A DNA stretch of 64,000 bases from positions 4,440,859 to 4,504,858 of the forward strand of contig OX638294.1 in the NCBI GenBank assembly GCA_951812325.1, written 5' to 3'. Both the position numbers and the translations under genes were made by a program. Below are positions 1 to 9,423 of the stretch, piece after piece. This DNA is from an uncultured Thermoanaerobaculia bacterium. Its GTDB lineage: Bacteria; Acidobacteriota; Thermoanaerobaculia; Multivoradales; Multivoraceae. Positions within the stretch are counted from its first letter, which is position 1. Every line of letters starts with the position of its first letter. Under the pieces are notes generated by a model that searched no databases, was not told where the DNA came from, and was given only the letters and a program-made list of their open reading frames with translations.

Positions 1-123
1 CAGCGATCCACGCATCCACAGCAAACGCCGCCGCTGCCGGTCGGGCCTATCGCTCCGCTGCGACCACAGCAGCACGGCAACCGGCAACGCGGCGAGCAAC
101 CAGTACGGCTCGAGCAGGGTCAT
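1..123 (-). CDS. N-terminus of a BatA/VWA-like membrane protein (partial)
   Basis: Only the first 41 codons are in the window; the gene runs off the left edge. It begins at an ATG (complement of 121-123) with MTLLEPYWLLAALPVAVLLW, a membrane-anchor start typical of the BatA/BatB von Willebrand factor A proteins that follow MoxR and DUF58 genes. It lies downstream of the BatA-like gene at 472-2355 on the same strand and is probably the last visible member of that operon, although a 348-base gap separates them. Function is inferred from context and the hydrophobic N-terminus only; no VWA motif is visible in this fragment. Confidence 0.6.
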   Translation of the reverse strand, partial: MTLLEPYWLLAALPVAVLLWSQRSDRPDRQRRRLLWMRGSL

Positions 124-471
124 CAGTGAATCGTGGTCACCCGCCTGCGGCGGGGGCGGCGGGGTCGGTCCCAGGGGTCGTTCGCGCTAGTCGGATTGGG
201 CAAGGGGGTGCGCTCACTGCACTCCGCTCGCTCCGATTGGGCGTAGCCGGTTGGAGCGGCGTCGGCAGTCGCTCACTCCGAGCACCCCCGGGTCCGACCC
301 CGCCGCTCCCTCGGCAGGCTGGCGGTCGTCGTTGGGCGAGCGGGCGCTTGTGGGCGGAGGTTTCGGGTCGGCTGCCAGGGGGAGACATTGGGCGAGCGGT
401 GCGTGGGTGGTGTTTCGGCGGATTCCACGACGCGGAGAGTGGAACGGGGGGCTGGGACGGGGGCATTCCAG
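124..471. other. Intergenic spacer, no gene seen
   Basis: This 348-base gap lies between two co-directional genes of the MoxR/Bat operon. All frames look like GC-rich noise, and I see no RNA gene or clear terminator. It is unusually long for an operon whose other members overlap or nearly touch, so it may hold a second promoter or the remnant of a lost gene. Confidence 0.4.
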
Positions 472-2355
472 TTACACCGTGAGGCCGCGGAAGAAGGTGA
501 TCGCCTCGAGGGAGGCGAGGAGGAGGCCGGCCAGGGCGAGGGCGCGCCAGGACCAGGGGCGGCGGGTGTCCCGGGTGAGTTCGGCGAAGCGACCCGGCGG
601 GACGGGGTCGAGGTTCGAGTCGTTGATCCGGGTGGCCCATTCTTCCTGGAGATTGATCGCTTCCTGGAGATTGGCGGCTTCCTGGAGATTGACGGCGTCC
701 CGGAGCCCGCCGGCGCGTTCGGCTGCAGCCACGGCGTTGCCGGCCGTCAGCCACTCCGTCGCGTTCTGGAGGAGGGCGGCGAGATCCGGGCGTTGGGACA
801 GGGGGGAGAGGTCCAGGTCGAAGGCGATGACGACGGAGCGGGCCTCAAGGTGCGGGAGTGTCGGGTCAAAGGAAGACGAGGCCGACGGCGAGGCCGGGTC
901 GGCGGGATCGCAGACGGCGATTGCGGTCAGGTCGCCGGCCGCGGCCAGGGGTCTGCAGCGGAAATCGAGCTCGCGCGCGGGGATGGTTGCGGGTAGACCG
1001 AGCAGTGAGACGCCGGCGAGGATCGGGTGGTCCGCGTCGATGCGGTTGATGCGACGTTGGCCCTGGGAGCCGGCCTCGGCGGCGGAGAGTCCGCCGGCAG
1101 GAAGGGCTTCCGGAGGATCGAGAAACAGGCTGGGCATCCAGGATGGAGCCTCCGCCGTGATTGCTGAAGACCCCGGACCGCGTGTGGTGGCCGTGAGGCC
1201 CGCCGGCGCCGTGCGGTGGAAGACGGCGACGTCGGCCAGAACCGGTTCGGGCGAGGAGTTCCGGTCGCCAGGAGTGACCGCAGGTGCACGCTTAGCGGTT
1301 TCGTCGCCTGTCTCGTCGGTTTCCGAGTGCACGGCGACGATCTCGACCGACGGGTCCGCCTCAAGAGCCCTGGCGACGGCCGAGTCGTCGAAGGAGGCGC
1401 GGCTGCGGGCCTGAACGAACAGAAAACGTTCGCTCTTCGGCCGCACTACGCGGGCCGAGCCGGCTGTTTGAGCGGCGATCAAGGTGGCCCGGTCGTCCAG
1501 CGGGAAGACATCGCCGGGCGTCCGGAGCCGCGCCACAACAGGTCCGGGGGCGAAACCGGCGATGTCGATCAGGGCGGTGAAGCGGTCGCCGGGCGGCAGT
1601 TCCAGTTGGCGCCGGATACGGATCGTCTCCGAATCGGCGACCGTCAGTTCGGTTCGCAAGGGACTGCTGGCGTCGGCCGAGTCCGTCGCGAGCACTTCGA
1701 GAAGCGCCTCGGGCTTCGCTTCGTGGCTGGGCGCCGGGCGGGTTACGAAGAGGACGATGCCGGCGTTTCTGGCCGGGGCGAGGACGGACACCGTGCGCGT
1801 CTCGGTCGCGGGGTCCGTGATCGGCCGCCAGTCGGAGACCCCGTCGGTGAAGAGGTAAGCCGCATCGCCTGAGGGGATCGCCGGTTCCAGGTCGGCTTCC
1901 ACGGCCTCCGGCTCGACGGCGCCGGACAGGGCGAGCAGCGCCTCGGCGGAGGTGAGCGGAGTCGGGTCGGCGCCCAGGGTGAATCGGCTGGCGGAATCGG
2001 CTTCGGCGATCGTGCGGCGCGCTTCGGCGATGGCCAGCTCCATCCGCGTACCCGCCCCGCCGGGAAGGGCGGCGCGCATCGTGGGAGAGGAGTCGAAGGC
2101 GACGGCGATCAGGTCGCCGCCTCCGGGCTGCAGCCAGGGGGCCTGGCCGGCGGCCAGCGCCAGACAGCCGGCGACGGTCATCGCGAGAAGCAGGGAGAGC
2201 AGCCAGCGCAGCCGGTCGTGGCGCTTCCTCCGGGCGGCCAGCAGGCGCCGCCAGAGCAAGGTGGAGGCGACGGACAGCGTCTGCGCCGTGGGCCGGATCA
2301 GGTAGATCGCGAGCACCGCGAGGGCGGCAAGCAGGAGTGGCAACCAGACCGGCAC
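472..2355 (-). CDS. BatA-like membrane protein
   Basis: About 627 residues. The start is taken at a GTG six bases after the DUF58 stop, giving MPVWLPLLLAALAVLAIYLI, a first membrane segment, followed by a basic loop and a second hydrophobic stretch near residues 45-65. This is the N-terminal double-TM layout of BatA (aerotolerance regulator N-terminal) proteins. A VWA-like region follows (IAVAFDSSPTMRAAL, with a DxSxT-type MIDAS-like motif). The C-terminus carries another TM (WRALALAGLLLASLEAITFF). In this family such proteins work with MoxR ATPases at the membrane, but the substrate is unknown. The frame stays open upstream through the DUF58 gene, but that part is a shadow. Confidence 0.75.
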   Translation of the reverse strand: MPVWLPLLLAALAVLAIYLIRPTAQTLSVASTLLWRRLLAARRKRHDRLRWLLSLLLAMTVAGCLALAAGQAPWLQPGGGDLIAVAFDSSPTMRAALPGGAGTRMELAIAEARRTIAEADSASRFTLGADPTPLTSAEALLALSGAVEPEAVEADLEPAIPSGDAAYLFTDGVSDWRPITDPATETRTVSVLAPARNAGIVLFVTRPAPSHEAKPEALLEVLATDSADASSPLRTELTVADSETIRIRRQLELPPGDRFTALIDIAGFAPGPVVARLRTPGDVFPLDDRATLIAAQTAGSARVVRPKSERFLFVQARSRASFDDSAVARALEADPSVEIVAVHSETDETGDETAKRAPAVTPGDRNSSPEPVLADVAVFHRTAPAGLTATTRGPGSSAITAEAPSWMPSLFLDPPEALPAGGLSAAEAGSQGQRRINRIDADHPILAGVSLLGLPATIPARELDFRCRPLAAAGDLTAIAVCDPADPASPSASSSFDPTLPHLEARSVVIAFDLDLSPLSQRPDLAALLQNATEWLTAGNAVAAAERAGGLRDAVNLQEAANLQEAINLQEEWATRINDSNLDPVPPGRFAELTRDTRRPWSWRALALAGLLLASLEAITFFRGLTV

Positions 2356-2360
2356 GGCTG

Positions 2361-3293
2361 CTAGCGTCCCCGGCTCAGCAGGCCGCGGCGCAGGGCGCCG
2401 AGGGCCAGCTCCTCGAAGCGCATCTCGACCGGCGCCTGGATGAAGGACCAGCCGCGGGCGGTGCAGCGGGCGCGGATCTCGTCGCGGTGGGTGTCGGCTT
2501 CGCTTTCCAGCTTGTGAAGCAGCGTGGGGGCGCCATGGACGCGGAGCGTGTCGCCGGTCTCGCTGTCTACCAGGGTCGTGTCGCGGTCGAGCGGCGCCTC
2601 CAGGTCCTGGTGGTCGGTGACCTGGAGGACCGCGACATCGTGGCGCAACGGCAGGAGCAGGTCGAGACCGCCCTCCGTCGTGTCCGAGAGGAGGTCGGAG
2701 ATCAGGATGACGAGGCCGCGGCGCCGGCCGGCCGCGAACACCTGGCGGACGGCGTGGTCGAGCCGGGTATCGCCGCCGGTGTCGAGATTGGCGAGGAAGT
2801 CGAGGGCGCGCCATACCTGTCGCGAGCCGTGGAGCGGTCCGAGAACCTGGTGCGCGTGGCTCGACCAGGGCGCCAGCGTGACCCGGTCGAGGGTGGCGAG
2901 GGCAATGTAGGTCAGGGCCGCCGCGATCCGGCGGGCGGCGTCGAACTTGCGGCGTCCGGCCTCGCCCGGCGTGGGCGCCATCGAGCGGCTGCAGTCGAGC
3001 AGGATGTAGACCGCGAGGTCGCCGTGTTCTTCGAACATCCGCAACAGCAGGCGGTCGAAGCGCATGTAGGCGCGCCAGTCGAGGTGACGCACGTCGTCGC
3101 CCTCGACGTAGGGGCGGTAGTCGGCGAACTCGATTCCGGCGCCGAGATGGGTGGCGCGGTGCTCTCCCTTGAAGCCGCCGGCCGGAACGCGGCGGGTCAG
3201 GAGCCGGAGGCGCTCCAGCCGGGCAAGGAAGGCCGGCTCGAAGGCGAAGGCGGAGTGGTCGGCCACGGGCCAGGTTGCGCCGGAGTTCTTCAA
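2361..3293 (-). CDS. DUF58 domain protein (MoxR partner)
   Basis: 310 residues with a TTG start that overlaps the MoxR stop (TTGA), implying translational coupling. It has the hallmark DUF58 block GIEFADYRPYVEGDDVRHLD near residues 53-72, then LLDCSRSM (D100, S102, S104), which is a VWA-type MIDAS DxSxS. Soluble DUF58 proteins of this length normally pair with an adjacent MoxR AAA+ ATPase, which is the case here. The likely role is an adaptor or metal-binding partner in a MoxR chaperone complex. The substrate cannot be deduced from sequence. Confidence 0.88.
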   Translation of the reverse strand: MKNSGATWPVADHSAFAFEPAFLARLERLRLLTRRVPAGGFKGEHRATHLGAGIEFADYRPYVEGDDVRHLDWRAYMRFDRLLLRMFEEHGDLAVYILLDCSRSMAPTPGEAGRRKFDAARRIAAALTYIALATLDRVTLAPWSSHAHQVLGPLHGSRQVWRALDFLANLDTGGDTRLDHAVRQVFAAGRRRGLVILISDLLSDTTEGGLDLLLPLRHDVAVLQVTDHQDLEAPLDRDTTLVDSETGDTLRVHGAPTLLHKLESEADTHRDEIRARCTARGWSFIQAPVEMRFEELALGALRRGLLSRGR

Positions 3294-4303
3294 CCCTCGG
3301 GCACGTTGTCGACGAGGTCCTGGAGCAGATCGTCCAGGTCGATCCGTTCCGCCTCACCCTCGAAGTTGAGCAGGACCCGGTGCCGCAGGGCGGGCAGAGC
3401 GACGGCGCGAATGTCCTCCCGGGCGACGTGGGCGCGGCCGCGAATCAGGGCGTGGACCTTGGCGCCGAGGACCATCGCCTGAACGCCGCGGGGGCTGGCG
3501 CCGATGCGCACGTACCGGCGGACCGCCTCCGCGGGCCGGTCTCCTTCGGGACGGGTCGCGAGGCCGATCCGGATCGCGTATTCCTGGACCGCATGGGCAA
3601 TCGGGGCGAGGCGGGCGGCGCGACGCATCGCGATGACCTGCTCGGCGGTCCACAGTGGGGCCGCGGTCGGCGTGTGTCCCGAGGTCGTGCGGTCGAGAAT
3701 CGCGTGCAGTTCGTCGGTGCCGGGGTAGGACATTCGCAACTTGAACAGGAAGCGGTCAAGCTGTGCTTCGGGCAGCGGATAGGTCCCCTCCATTTCCAGC
3801 GGGTTCTGGGTGGCGAGGACGAAGAAGGGCGGCCCGAGGGGATTCGTTTCGCCGCCGACCGTGACCGTTGTTTCCTGCATCGCTTCCAGCAGGGCCGACT
3901 GGGTCTTCGGCGTGGCGCGGTTGATCTCGTCCGCGAGCACGAGATTGGCGAAGATCGGTCCGGGCTCGAACACGAGCCGACGGCCTCCCGTCTCGTCTTC
4001 GCGCAGCACGTGGGTGCCGACGATGTCGGCGGGCATCAGATCCGGCGTGAACTGAATGCGCGAGAACTCGACGTGAAGCGCTTCGGCCAGGGTGCGCACC
4101 AGTCGCGTCTTGCCGAGACCGGGAATGCCCTCGAGCAGTACATGGCCGTCGGCGAGCAGTCCGATGATCACGCCGTCGACCACCTCCTCCTGGCCGACGA
4201 TCACCTTGCCGATCTCGCCGCGCAACTGGCCGCAGCGTTCGGCGAAGTCGGTCAACTGTTGAGCCAGGTCGGTTGCGGTCCGGGGTTCGGCGGCGTCGTT
4301 CAC
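3290..4303 (-). CDS. MoxR-family AAA+ ATPase
   Basis: 337 residues, the normal MoxR length. It begins at a GTG within a GTGA overlap with the preceding gene. Walker A is GIPGLGKT at about residues 59-66. Walker B/sensor is seen in LVLADEINRATPKTQSALLEAMQE, and sensor 1 in VLATQNPLEMEGTYPLPEAQ. The C-terminal AAA lid follows (ASPRGVQAMVLGAKVHALI). MoxR ATPases are chaperone-like and act with DUF58/VWA proteins in maturing or assembling complexes. Here the DUF58 and Bat-like genes follow directly, so the operon is a typical MoxR-DUF58-Bat unit. Confidence 0.95.
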   Translation of the reverse strand: MNDAAEPRTATDLAQQLTDFAERCGQLRGEIGKVIVGQEEVVDGVIIGLLADGHVLLEGIPGLGKTRLVRTLAEALHVEFSRIQFTPDLMPADIVGTHVLREDETGGRRLVFEPGPIFANLVLADEINRATPKTQSALLEAMQETTVTVGGETNPLGPPFFVLATQNPLEMEGTYPLPEAQLDRFLFKLRMSYPGTDELHAILDRTTSGHTPTAAPLWTAEQVIAMRRAARLAPIAHAVQEYAIRIGLATRPEGDRPAEAVRRYVRIGASPRGVQAMVLGAKVHALIRGRAHVAREDIRAVALPALRHRVLLNFEGEAERIDLDDLLQDLVDNVPEG

Positions 4304-5778
4304 TCCCTGTCCTCCGGGGAATCGTCCTCCAGCGACTCGAGGTAGCGCCGCACGGAAGCGCGGTGACGCCAGGCGATCGGATGCCTCGGGGGCGGCAGAT
4401 CGCCGGCGGCTGCTGTGGAGTCGCTGCGGACGACGGCGCCGGAGCTTCGAATCGCCACCTCCGCGGCCCGGAACCGGGTCGCATTGGTCGTGGTCAGGGG
4501 TCTGCGGAAGGCGTCCTCGGGCGACTCGAGCAGGGCGGTTTCGAGTGCCTGTTCGAGGCTGAGGGCCGGGGTGAGGAGGTCGCCGAAGGGGTCGACCATC
4601 TCGTCCTGCGGTCCGGTGCCGACACCGGCCGCCGCGCCGTCGGCTTCGGCGCTGCTGTTGCCGGGTTCCTCGCTTGCGGCGGCGGCCGTGCCGCTCTCGT
4701 TGCCGGAGCCTTCGCCCTCGTCTGTCGGCTCGCCGCCGGCGCCGTCGCCGGCCGCCGTCTCGGCGCCGGCCTCGGCGCCTTCGCCTTCGCCCGGCGTGCC
4801 CGGCGCGCTTGGTTCGTCTTCTCCGGCGCCCTCGCCGGTGTCGAGTTCCCGCATCAGGTCGGCGCCGGTTTCGGCTGCCGCTTCACCGGCGAAGTCGCCC
4901 GCCGCGGCCTCGCCGCCCTCGGCATTGCCGTTTGTCGCCTCGACTTCCGCGTCGTCACCGAGGCTTCCCTCGGCGCCCTCGGAGGCGTCGCCGACAGCGT
5001 TGCCGGCATCGTCGGAGTCTCCCGGCTCGCGGATCCGGAGACTCAGGAAGGGCAGGTCGCTGAGGCGGACATCGAACTCCGGGACTCCCGGCCTGCGACC
5101 CGGCTCCTCCTCGAGAAAGCCCGCCGCCTCGAGGTCCCGGGCCGCCTGGTCGGCGTCGGCGCCGCTCATCGCGGCGGCCAGCGTCTCGCCGACGAAGGAG
5201 TTCGGCAGAGCAATCGGTACGAGCAGGACCGCGCAGAGGATCGCGGACACCGCGGCGCCCCGGGGGGCGAGGCGGGGCGCCGCCCGGCGCGCGCCGGTGC
5301 GGTCGAGGCCCGCGACGCCGCGTTCGAGGAGCAGTTCGATCCAGGGCCGCGGCCACGCGGCTTCCGCCTTGTTCGCTGCGGGAGGCCGGCCTTCAGGACC
5401 CGTGGGCAGGCGCTTCTCCGCTTCCAGGGCGGTGGCGACGGCGTCGCGCAGATCACCCGCCTGGTCCACTGCCCGGGCCGCGGCGGGAAGATCGCGGCGA
5501 AGCGAAGCCGCCTCGCGCAGCAGAAGCGCGAGGAGAACGATGCCTCCCGCCCAGGACGGCCAGAGCGCGGCGGCGCTGGCGTCGTCGCCGGCCGCCTGAT
5601 GCAGCAGCCAGGTGGAGAGCAGCCAGAGGCAGGAGGCGGGCGCGAGCCAGACGAGCGCGGCGAGGGCGCGCCGCAGACGCAGCCGCCGGTCGACCCCCGC
5701 GAGGCCGCTCAGCAGCTTGCGGCGGAGGGCGTCGGCGGCTTGACCGGCGACCTCGAACTCGACTTGCGGCGGGTTCAA
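4300..5778 (-). CDS. Membrane protein of the MoxR operon, Glu/Gly/Ala-rich
   Basis: 492 residues, family not recognised. The start is TTG in a TTGA overlap with the preceding propeller gene, and it ends in a GTGA overlap with moxR. Two N-terminal membrane spans (ALAALVWLAPASCLWLLSTW and GIVLLALLLREAASL) are followed by a cytoplasmic-looking helical region, a third hydrophobic span near residues 175-200 (AVSAILCAVLLVPIAL), then about 150 residues of acidic Glu/Gly/Ala low complexity. The C-terminus (PIAWRHRASVRRYLESLED) is basic and ordered. Membrane proteins of this general layout are common beside MoxR/DUF58 genes. The coupling on both sides argues that it works with them. Confidence 0.7.
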   Translation of the reverse strand: MNPPQVEFEVAGQAADALRRKLLSGLAGVDRRLRLRRALAALVWLAPASCLWLLSTWLLHQAAGDDASAAALWPSWAGGIVLLALLLREAASLRRDLPAAARAVDQAGDLRDAVATALEAEKRLPTGPEGRPPAANKAEAAWPRPWIELLLERGVAGLDRTGARRAAPRLAPRGAAVSAILCAVLLVPIALPNSFVGETLAAAMSGADADQAARDLEAAGFLEEEPGRRPGVPEFDVRLSDLPFLSLRIREPGDSDDAGNAVGDASEGAEGSLGDDAEVEATNGNAEGGEAAAGDFAGEAAAETGADLMRELDTGEGAGEDEPSAPGTPGEGEGAEAGAETAAGDGAGGEPTDEGEGSGNESGTAAAASEEPGNSSAEADGAAAGVGTGPQDEMVDPFGDLLTPALSLEQALETALLESPEDAFRRPLTTTNATRFRAAEVAIRSSGAVVRSDSTAAAGDLPPPRHPIAWRHRASVRRYLESLEDDSPEDRE

Positions 5779-6947
5779 TTCGCTTCCCAGAGGGCGATGC
5801 CGCCAGCCTGCTTGCCGATGTCGATCCGGGCGACCCGGCGCAAGGCGCCGTTGTCATAGACCTCGACGACTCCCGGCTCGCCTCCGATGCCCTCGACAGT
5901 GACCAGGCTGAAGCGGCCGTCGGAGGTGATGGCAACACCGTGCGGAATGCGTCGGGTGGTGGCCAGTCGAGCGACTTCGCTGCCGGCCTCAAGGTCCCAG
6001 AAGCCGATCGAATCGCTCTTCTTGTAGGTGACGACGAGCAGGCGTTCGTCGGGCCCGACTGCCGCGTTGTAGGGGCCGGCCGGCGTGTCGAAGCGTCTCG
6101 TTACCTTCCACTCGCCGGTGTCGATTTCGTAGATCGCATTCCCCGAGAGAGCCGTGATGTAGAGGAGACCGTCGGCGGTCGGCGGCGTGACCCAGGAGGG
6201 CTCGACGGCGCCGCCGGCGTGGGCGCCGCCGTGGCTCGCCGCGGTCTGGTGGTCGCCGTGATCCCCGTGCGCTGCACTCGCCCCGGGCTTGGCGCCCAGC
6301 TTCAGGCGCCGGCGGACCTCGAAGCGGAGCGCGTCGACCTCGACGAGTTCGTCATCCATCATGTTCACGCTGTAGAGCTTCCGGCCGTCCCGGCTGAGTC
6401 TCGCTCCGTGCGGCATCGTGCCGGTCGCAAGCTGTGCGATCTCGGTCATCGACGACGTCTCGACGACGGAGATCGTGCTCGGTACGTGGTCTCCGTAGAA
6501 GTCCGAGTTGACGACGAACAGCAGCCCCGTCGTCGCGGCGATGTCGAGGGTCGCGGGGAACATCCCGACTTTCACGTCGCCCAGCCACTCGTCCGTCCCG
6601 GTCTCGTACTTGTGGATCGAGCCGAAGGGAGTGCCGTGGGCGATCGAGACGTACCAGTGGCGGCCGCCGGCGGAGATGTTGATGCCGTGCGGGCCCTCGA
6701 TCTCGGCCGGGAAGCTGCCGACGGTGATCGTCTTGAGCAACTCGATGCCGGAGGGTCCGAACCGGATCAGGGCCACCTCGTCCTCCGATTCGGCGCAGAC
6801 GTAGGCGTGGTACTCGCGGGACGGCGGGACGGGATCGGTTTCGGCGCGCACCGGCCCCGGGACCAGCGCCGCCGGGACCAGCGCGGCGGCAGTGACGAAT
6901 GCCGCCGGCGCTGCCCGCGGCGGCAGCCAGGAGGTCGGAACGCGCAT
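5775..6947 (-). CDS. Secreted YVTN-type beta-propeller protein with His-rich loop
   Basis: 390 residues starting at ATG. The N-terminus is a signal peptide (hydrophobic AAFVTAAALVPAALV ending near VRAE). The rest reads as repeated propeller blades with YVTN-like strands (GRHWYVSIAHG, GLLFVVNSDF, GRKLYSVNMMDDELVEVD, ERLLVVTYKKSDSI). Around residues 226-245 is a His-rich insert (AAHGDHGDHQTAASHGGAHA) that could bind metal. The gene follows the LVIVD gene by 21 bases and overlaps the next gene (TTGA), so it is co-transcribed with the MoxR set. It probably acts in the periplasm or at the surface; its ligand is unknown. Confidence 0.8.
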   Translation of the reverse strand: MRVPTSWLPPRAAPAAFVTAAALVPAALVPGPVRAETDPVPPSREYHAYVCAESEDEVALIRFGPSGIELLKTITVGSFPAEIEGPHGINISAGGRHWYVSIAHGTPFGSIHKYETGTDEWLGDVKVGMFPATLDIAATTGLLFVVNSDFYGDHVPSTISVVETSSMTEIAQLATGTMPHGARLSRDGRKLYSVNMMDDELVEVDALRFEVRRRLKLGAKPGASAAHGDHGDHQTAASHGGAHAGGAVEPSWVTPPTADGLLYITALSGNAIYEIDTGEWKVTRRFDTPAGPYNAAVGPDERLLVVTYKKSDSIGFWDLEAGSEVARLATTRRIPHGVAITSDGRFSLVTVEGIGGEPGVVEVYDNGALRRVARIDIGKQAGGIALWEAN

Positions 6948-6968
6948 GCGGCCGAAGCCCGAACGCCG

Positions 6969-9131
6969 CTAGTGCGGCTCTCCGATGATGCGGTTCGGGT
7001 CGTCGGGATCCTTCAGCCTGACCGCCCACAACCCGGAATGCCAGTCCGAGAAGAAGATGTGTTCCTTGTAGGGCTGGGGCCCCCAGACAAAGGGCGCGTT
7101 CGGCACCAGGGCGTCGGGATCGAAGGGCATGAACATGCCGATCTCGCGGCCCTGCCGGTAGAGATCGCCGCGCAGTTCGCCCGAGACGTCGACGACGCGC
7201 AGGCCGCCGTTGTAGTAGGCGACGTACATGATGTCGTCTTCGATCCAGAGGTTGTGGGTCCCTGCCTCGGGCACCTGATAGCGGGCCACCTCGCGGGGGT
7301 TCTCCCAGTCGTCCCACGAGATGACGTGAATCCAGCCGGCCGCGCGGGGCGGCGCGGCGCGGGGGTCGCGTCCGAGTTCGCCGTAGGGGAACGCCTCGTC
7401 GCCGGCGAAGACGTAGAACTTGCCGGTCGATTCGCTGCGGTAGGGATAGGCGGCGTGGTTCCAGCCACTGGGGTAGGCGTAGCTGCCGAGCTGCACGGGG
7501 TTGTTCGGTGCGCCGCCCATGCCGGCGCCGCCGACGTCAATTGCGACCACGCCATCGTCCCAGTTGGAGGTGAAGGCGACGCCATCGACGACCCAGACGT
7601 CGTGGATCGAGTGCCCCGGGGTCTCGAGTTCGAAGCGCCCGACGCGGTAGGGCTGGGTTGGATCCTCGATGCTGATCACGTCGAAGCGCCGGCCGTTCGA
7701 GAGCGCGTAGACGTGCTCGTCGTGGATGAACACGTTGTGGACTCCGCCCCGCAACTGATCGTCGAACCGGGACAGGATGCGCACGCCGACCTGCGGTTCG
7801 GAGACGTCGAGGACGACGAAGCCGTTCTTGCGGTTCGAGGCGCCCTCGCGGCTGATCACCGCGACCCGACCGTCCTCGGAGACCTTGACGTCGTTGACCG
7901 TCCGGGCGTCCACGCGGACCGCATCGATGAGGACGATGCTCTCGGGGTTCGTCACGTCCCAGACATAGGCGTGGCCCTCGGCGCCCCAGGTGCCCGTGAT
8001 CGCGTAGTCGTTCCCGTCCGTTCCTTCCCAGACCCAGAGGTCCGAAGTGCGACGGTCGCTGACCTTGCCCTGGCCGACGAACTCGATGTCCTTGTTCACG
8101 TGCCGCGGCGTGATGCGAACCGGGTGGCTCGCGGAGTGATTGCCAGCTACAGCCGTCACCGTGTAGATGCCCGACCGCTCGGCGACGAAGGCGCCGTCCT
8201 GCTCGATCTGGGCCGCTGCTCCAGGCGCCAGAATCCGCGCGGAAGGCGTGCCGGCCACCAGGAAGCGGATCGGCAGGTCGTCCACCGCGTCGCCGTCCCG
8301 GTCGAGGCCGACCGCTTCGAACCGGACGACGTCGCCGGTGCGGGCGTTGTCGGCGGAGGCGGTCACCTCCAGCCGTTCGGTGGGATTCGGCGCCACGGCG
8401 ATCTCGACCTGGTAGGAGGCATCCTCGGCGGTCGCGGTCAGGGTGGTCTGGCCGGGCGCGACCAGGTCCAGGCCGCCGAAGCCGTCCGGCGCGGCCACAC
8501 CCGTGTCGGAGCTCGAGTAGGTCACGTCGACGTTGTCGCGGACGACGTCGGTGATGTCGACGACCCGGGCGTGCAGCGGCAGGTGGGTGCCGGCGTAGAA
8601 GGCGCCCGGGAGGTCCACGATCTCGACGCTTTCGACCGGGGGATTCGGGATCGTCACCTCGACCTCGACCCGGAGCAGGGCTTCCGCCCGCCGCGGCTCG
8701 TCTTCGACTTCCTTCGGCACCAGAGCGATCACGGTGACCTCGCCCGGACCGTGCGCCTCGAGTTCGCCGGCCGGGTTGACTCCGAGTCGGCGGCGGTTGC
8801 GGGAGAAGAAGACGATGTCGACACCCTCGATCGTCTCGCCGTCGTCCCCGACGACGCTGGCGGTCAGGGTCGCCTTGTCGCCAACCTCCAGAGTCAGCTC
8901 GGTGGGGGACACCTCAAGCTCGGCGCCGGGCGGGATCGGGGGCTTCTCCTCCTCTTCGGCCTCCGTTTCGTCGGCCTGCTCTTCCCCGTCTGCCGCCGTT
9001 TCGTCGGCCTGCTCGTCCTCGACGGCAGCGGGCTCGGCGGGTTCCTGGGCGGCGAGCGGCAGGGCCACCGACAGGACGAAGGCAACGAGCAAGGCCAACC
9101 GGAGTGGTGGACAGGTGCGGTTCATGATCAC
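6969..9131 (-). CDS. Secreted LVIVD-repeat protein with Ig-like domain
   Basis: About 720 residues and first gene of the MoxR operon. A GTG (9131) and an ATG (9125) are both possible starts; the upstream GGAGA lies about 9 bases before the GTG, which favours it. A signal peptide (LALLVAFVLSVALPLAAQ) is followed by an acidic spacer of DE-rich repeats (EQADETAADGEEQADET), then Ig-like (Big_2-type) domains (LEVSPTELTLEVGDKATLTA). The C-terminal half is an LVIVD propeller (VHNVFIHDEHVYALSNG, HSIHDVWVVDGVAFTSNWDD, AGTHNLWIEDDIMYVAYYNG). It is probably exported. Proteins like this are common in Acidobacteriota and marine bacteria, with undefined roles. Confidence 0.8.
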   Translation of the reverse strand: MIMNRTCPPLRLALLVAFVLSVALPLAAQEPAEPAAVEDEQADETAADGEEQADETEAEEEEKPPIPPGAELEVSPTELTLEVGDKATLTASVVGDDGETIEGVDIVFFSRNRRRLGVNPAGELEAHGPGEVTVIALVPKEVEDEPRRAEALLRVEVEVTIPNPPVESVEIVDLPGAFYAGTHLPLHARVVDITDVVRDNVDVTYSSSDTGVAAPDGFGGLDLVAPGQTTLTATAEDASYQVEIAVAPNPTERLEVTASADNARTGDVVRFEAVGLDRDGDAVDDLPIRFLVAGTPSARILAPGAAAQIEQDGAFVAERSGIYTVTAVAGNHSASHPVRITPRHVNKDIEFVGQGKVSDRRTSDLWVWEGTDGNDYAITGTWGAEGHAYVWDVTNPESIVLIDAVRVDARTVNDVKVSEDGRVAVISREGASNRKNGFVVLDVSEPQVGVRILSRFDDQLRGGVHNVFIHDEHVYALSNGRRFDVISIEDPTQPYRVGRFELETPGHSIHDVWVVDGVAFTSNWDDGVVAIDVGGAGMGGAPNNPVQLGSYAYPSGWNHAAYPYRSESTGKFYVFAGDEAFPYGELGRDPRAAPPRAAGWIHVISWDDWENPREVARYQVPEAGTHNLWIEDDIMYVAYYNGGLRVVDVSGELRGDLYRQGREIGMFMPFDPDALVPNAPFVWGPQPYKEHIFFSDWHSGLWAVRLKDPDDPNRIIGEPH

Positions 9132-9360
9132 GGTGAGCGTTCTCCGGGAGATTCCGGTTCAAGACAGGACTTGCCTGAAAATGAGCGGGCGCAGTCTATC
9201 AGCGGGCCGGAAAGGGCTTGGCGGCGCCGTGCGACCCGGCAGCCGCTGAAAGTTGCGGGGGCACACGATGCCTCGAACACGAGCCAGGACCCTCACGAAG
9301 TCCGGCGCACCGGGCCGGCTTGGCAGCCCGTGGCAGAAGTCGCGCTGCATTCGAGCGGCC

Positions 9361-9410
9361 ATGCATCTCAGCCCGGCATCGTGCCATCCGGGTGCTCGAT
9401 GACTCGCACC
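9361..9410 (+). repeat. Dispersed repeat, copy 1
   Basis: About 47 bases here closely match the reverse complement of 36960-37006, sharing the core GCCCGGCATCGTGCC and CTCGATGAC. The copy lies inside the 9323-9573 element. Together with the shared arm sequence, this shows an intergenic repeat family present at least twice in the window. Confidence 0.55.
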
Positions 9411-9423
9411 CGGAGGTGGGGCG

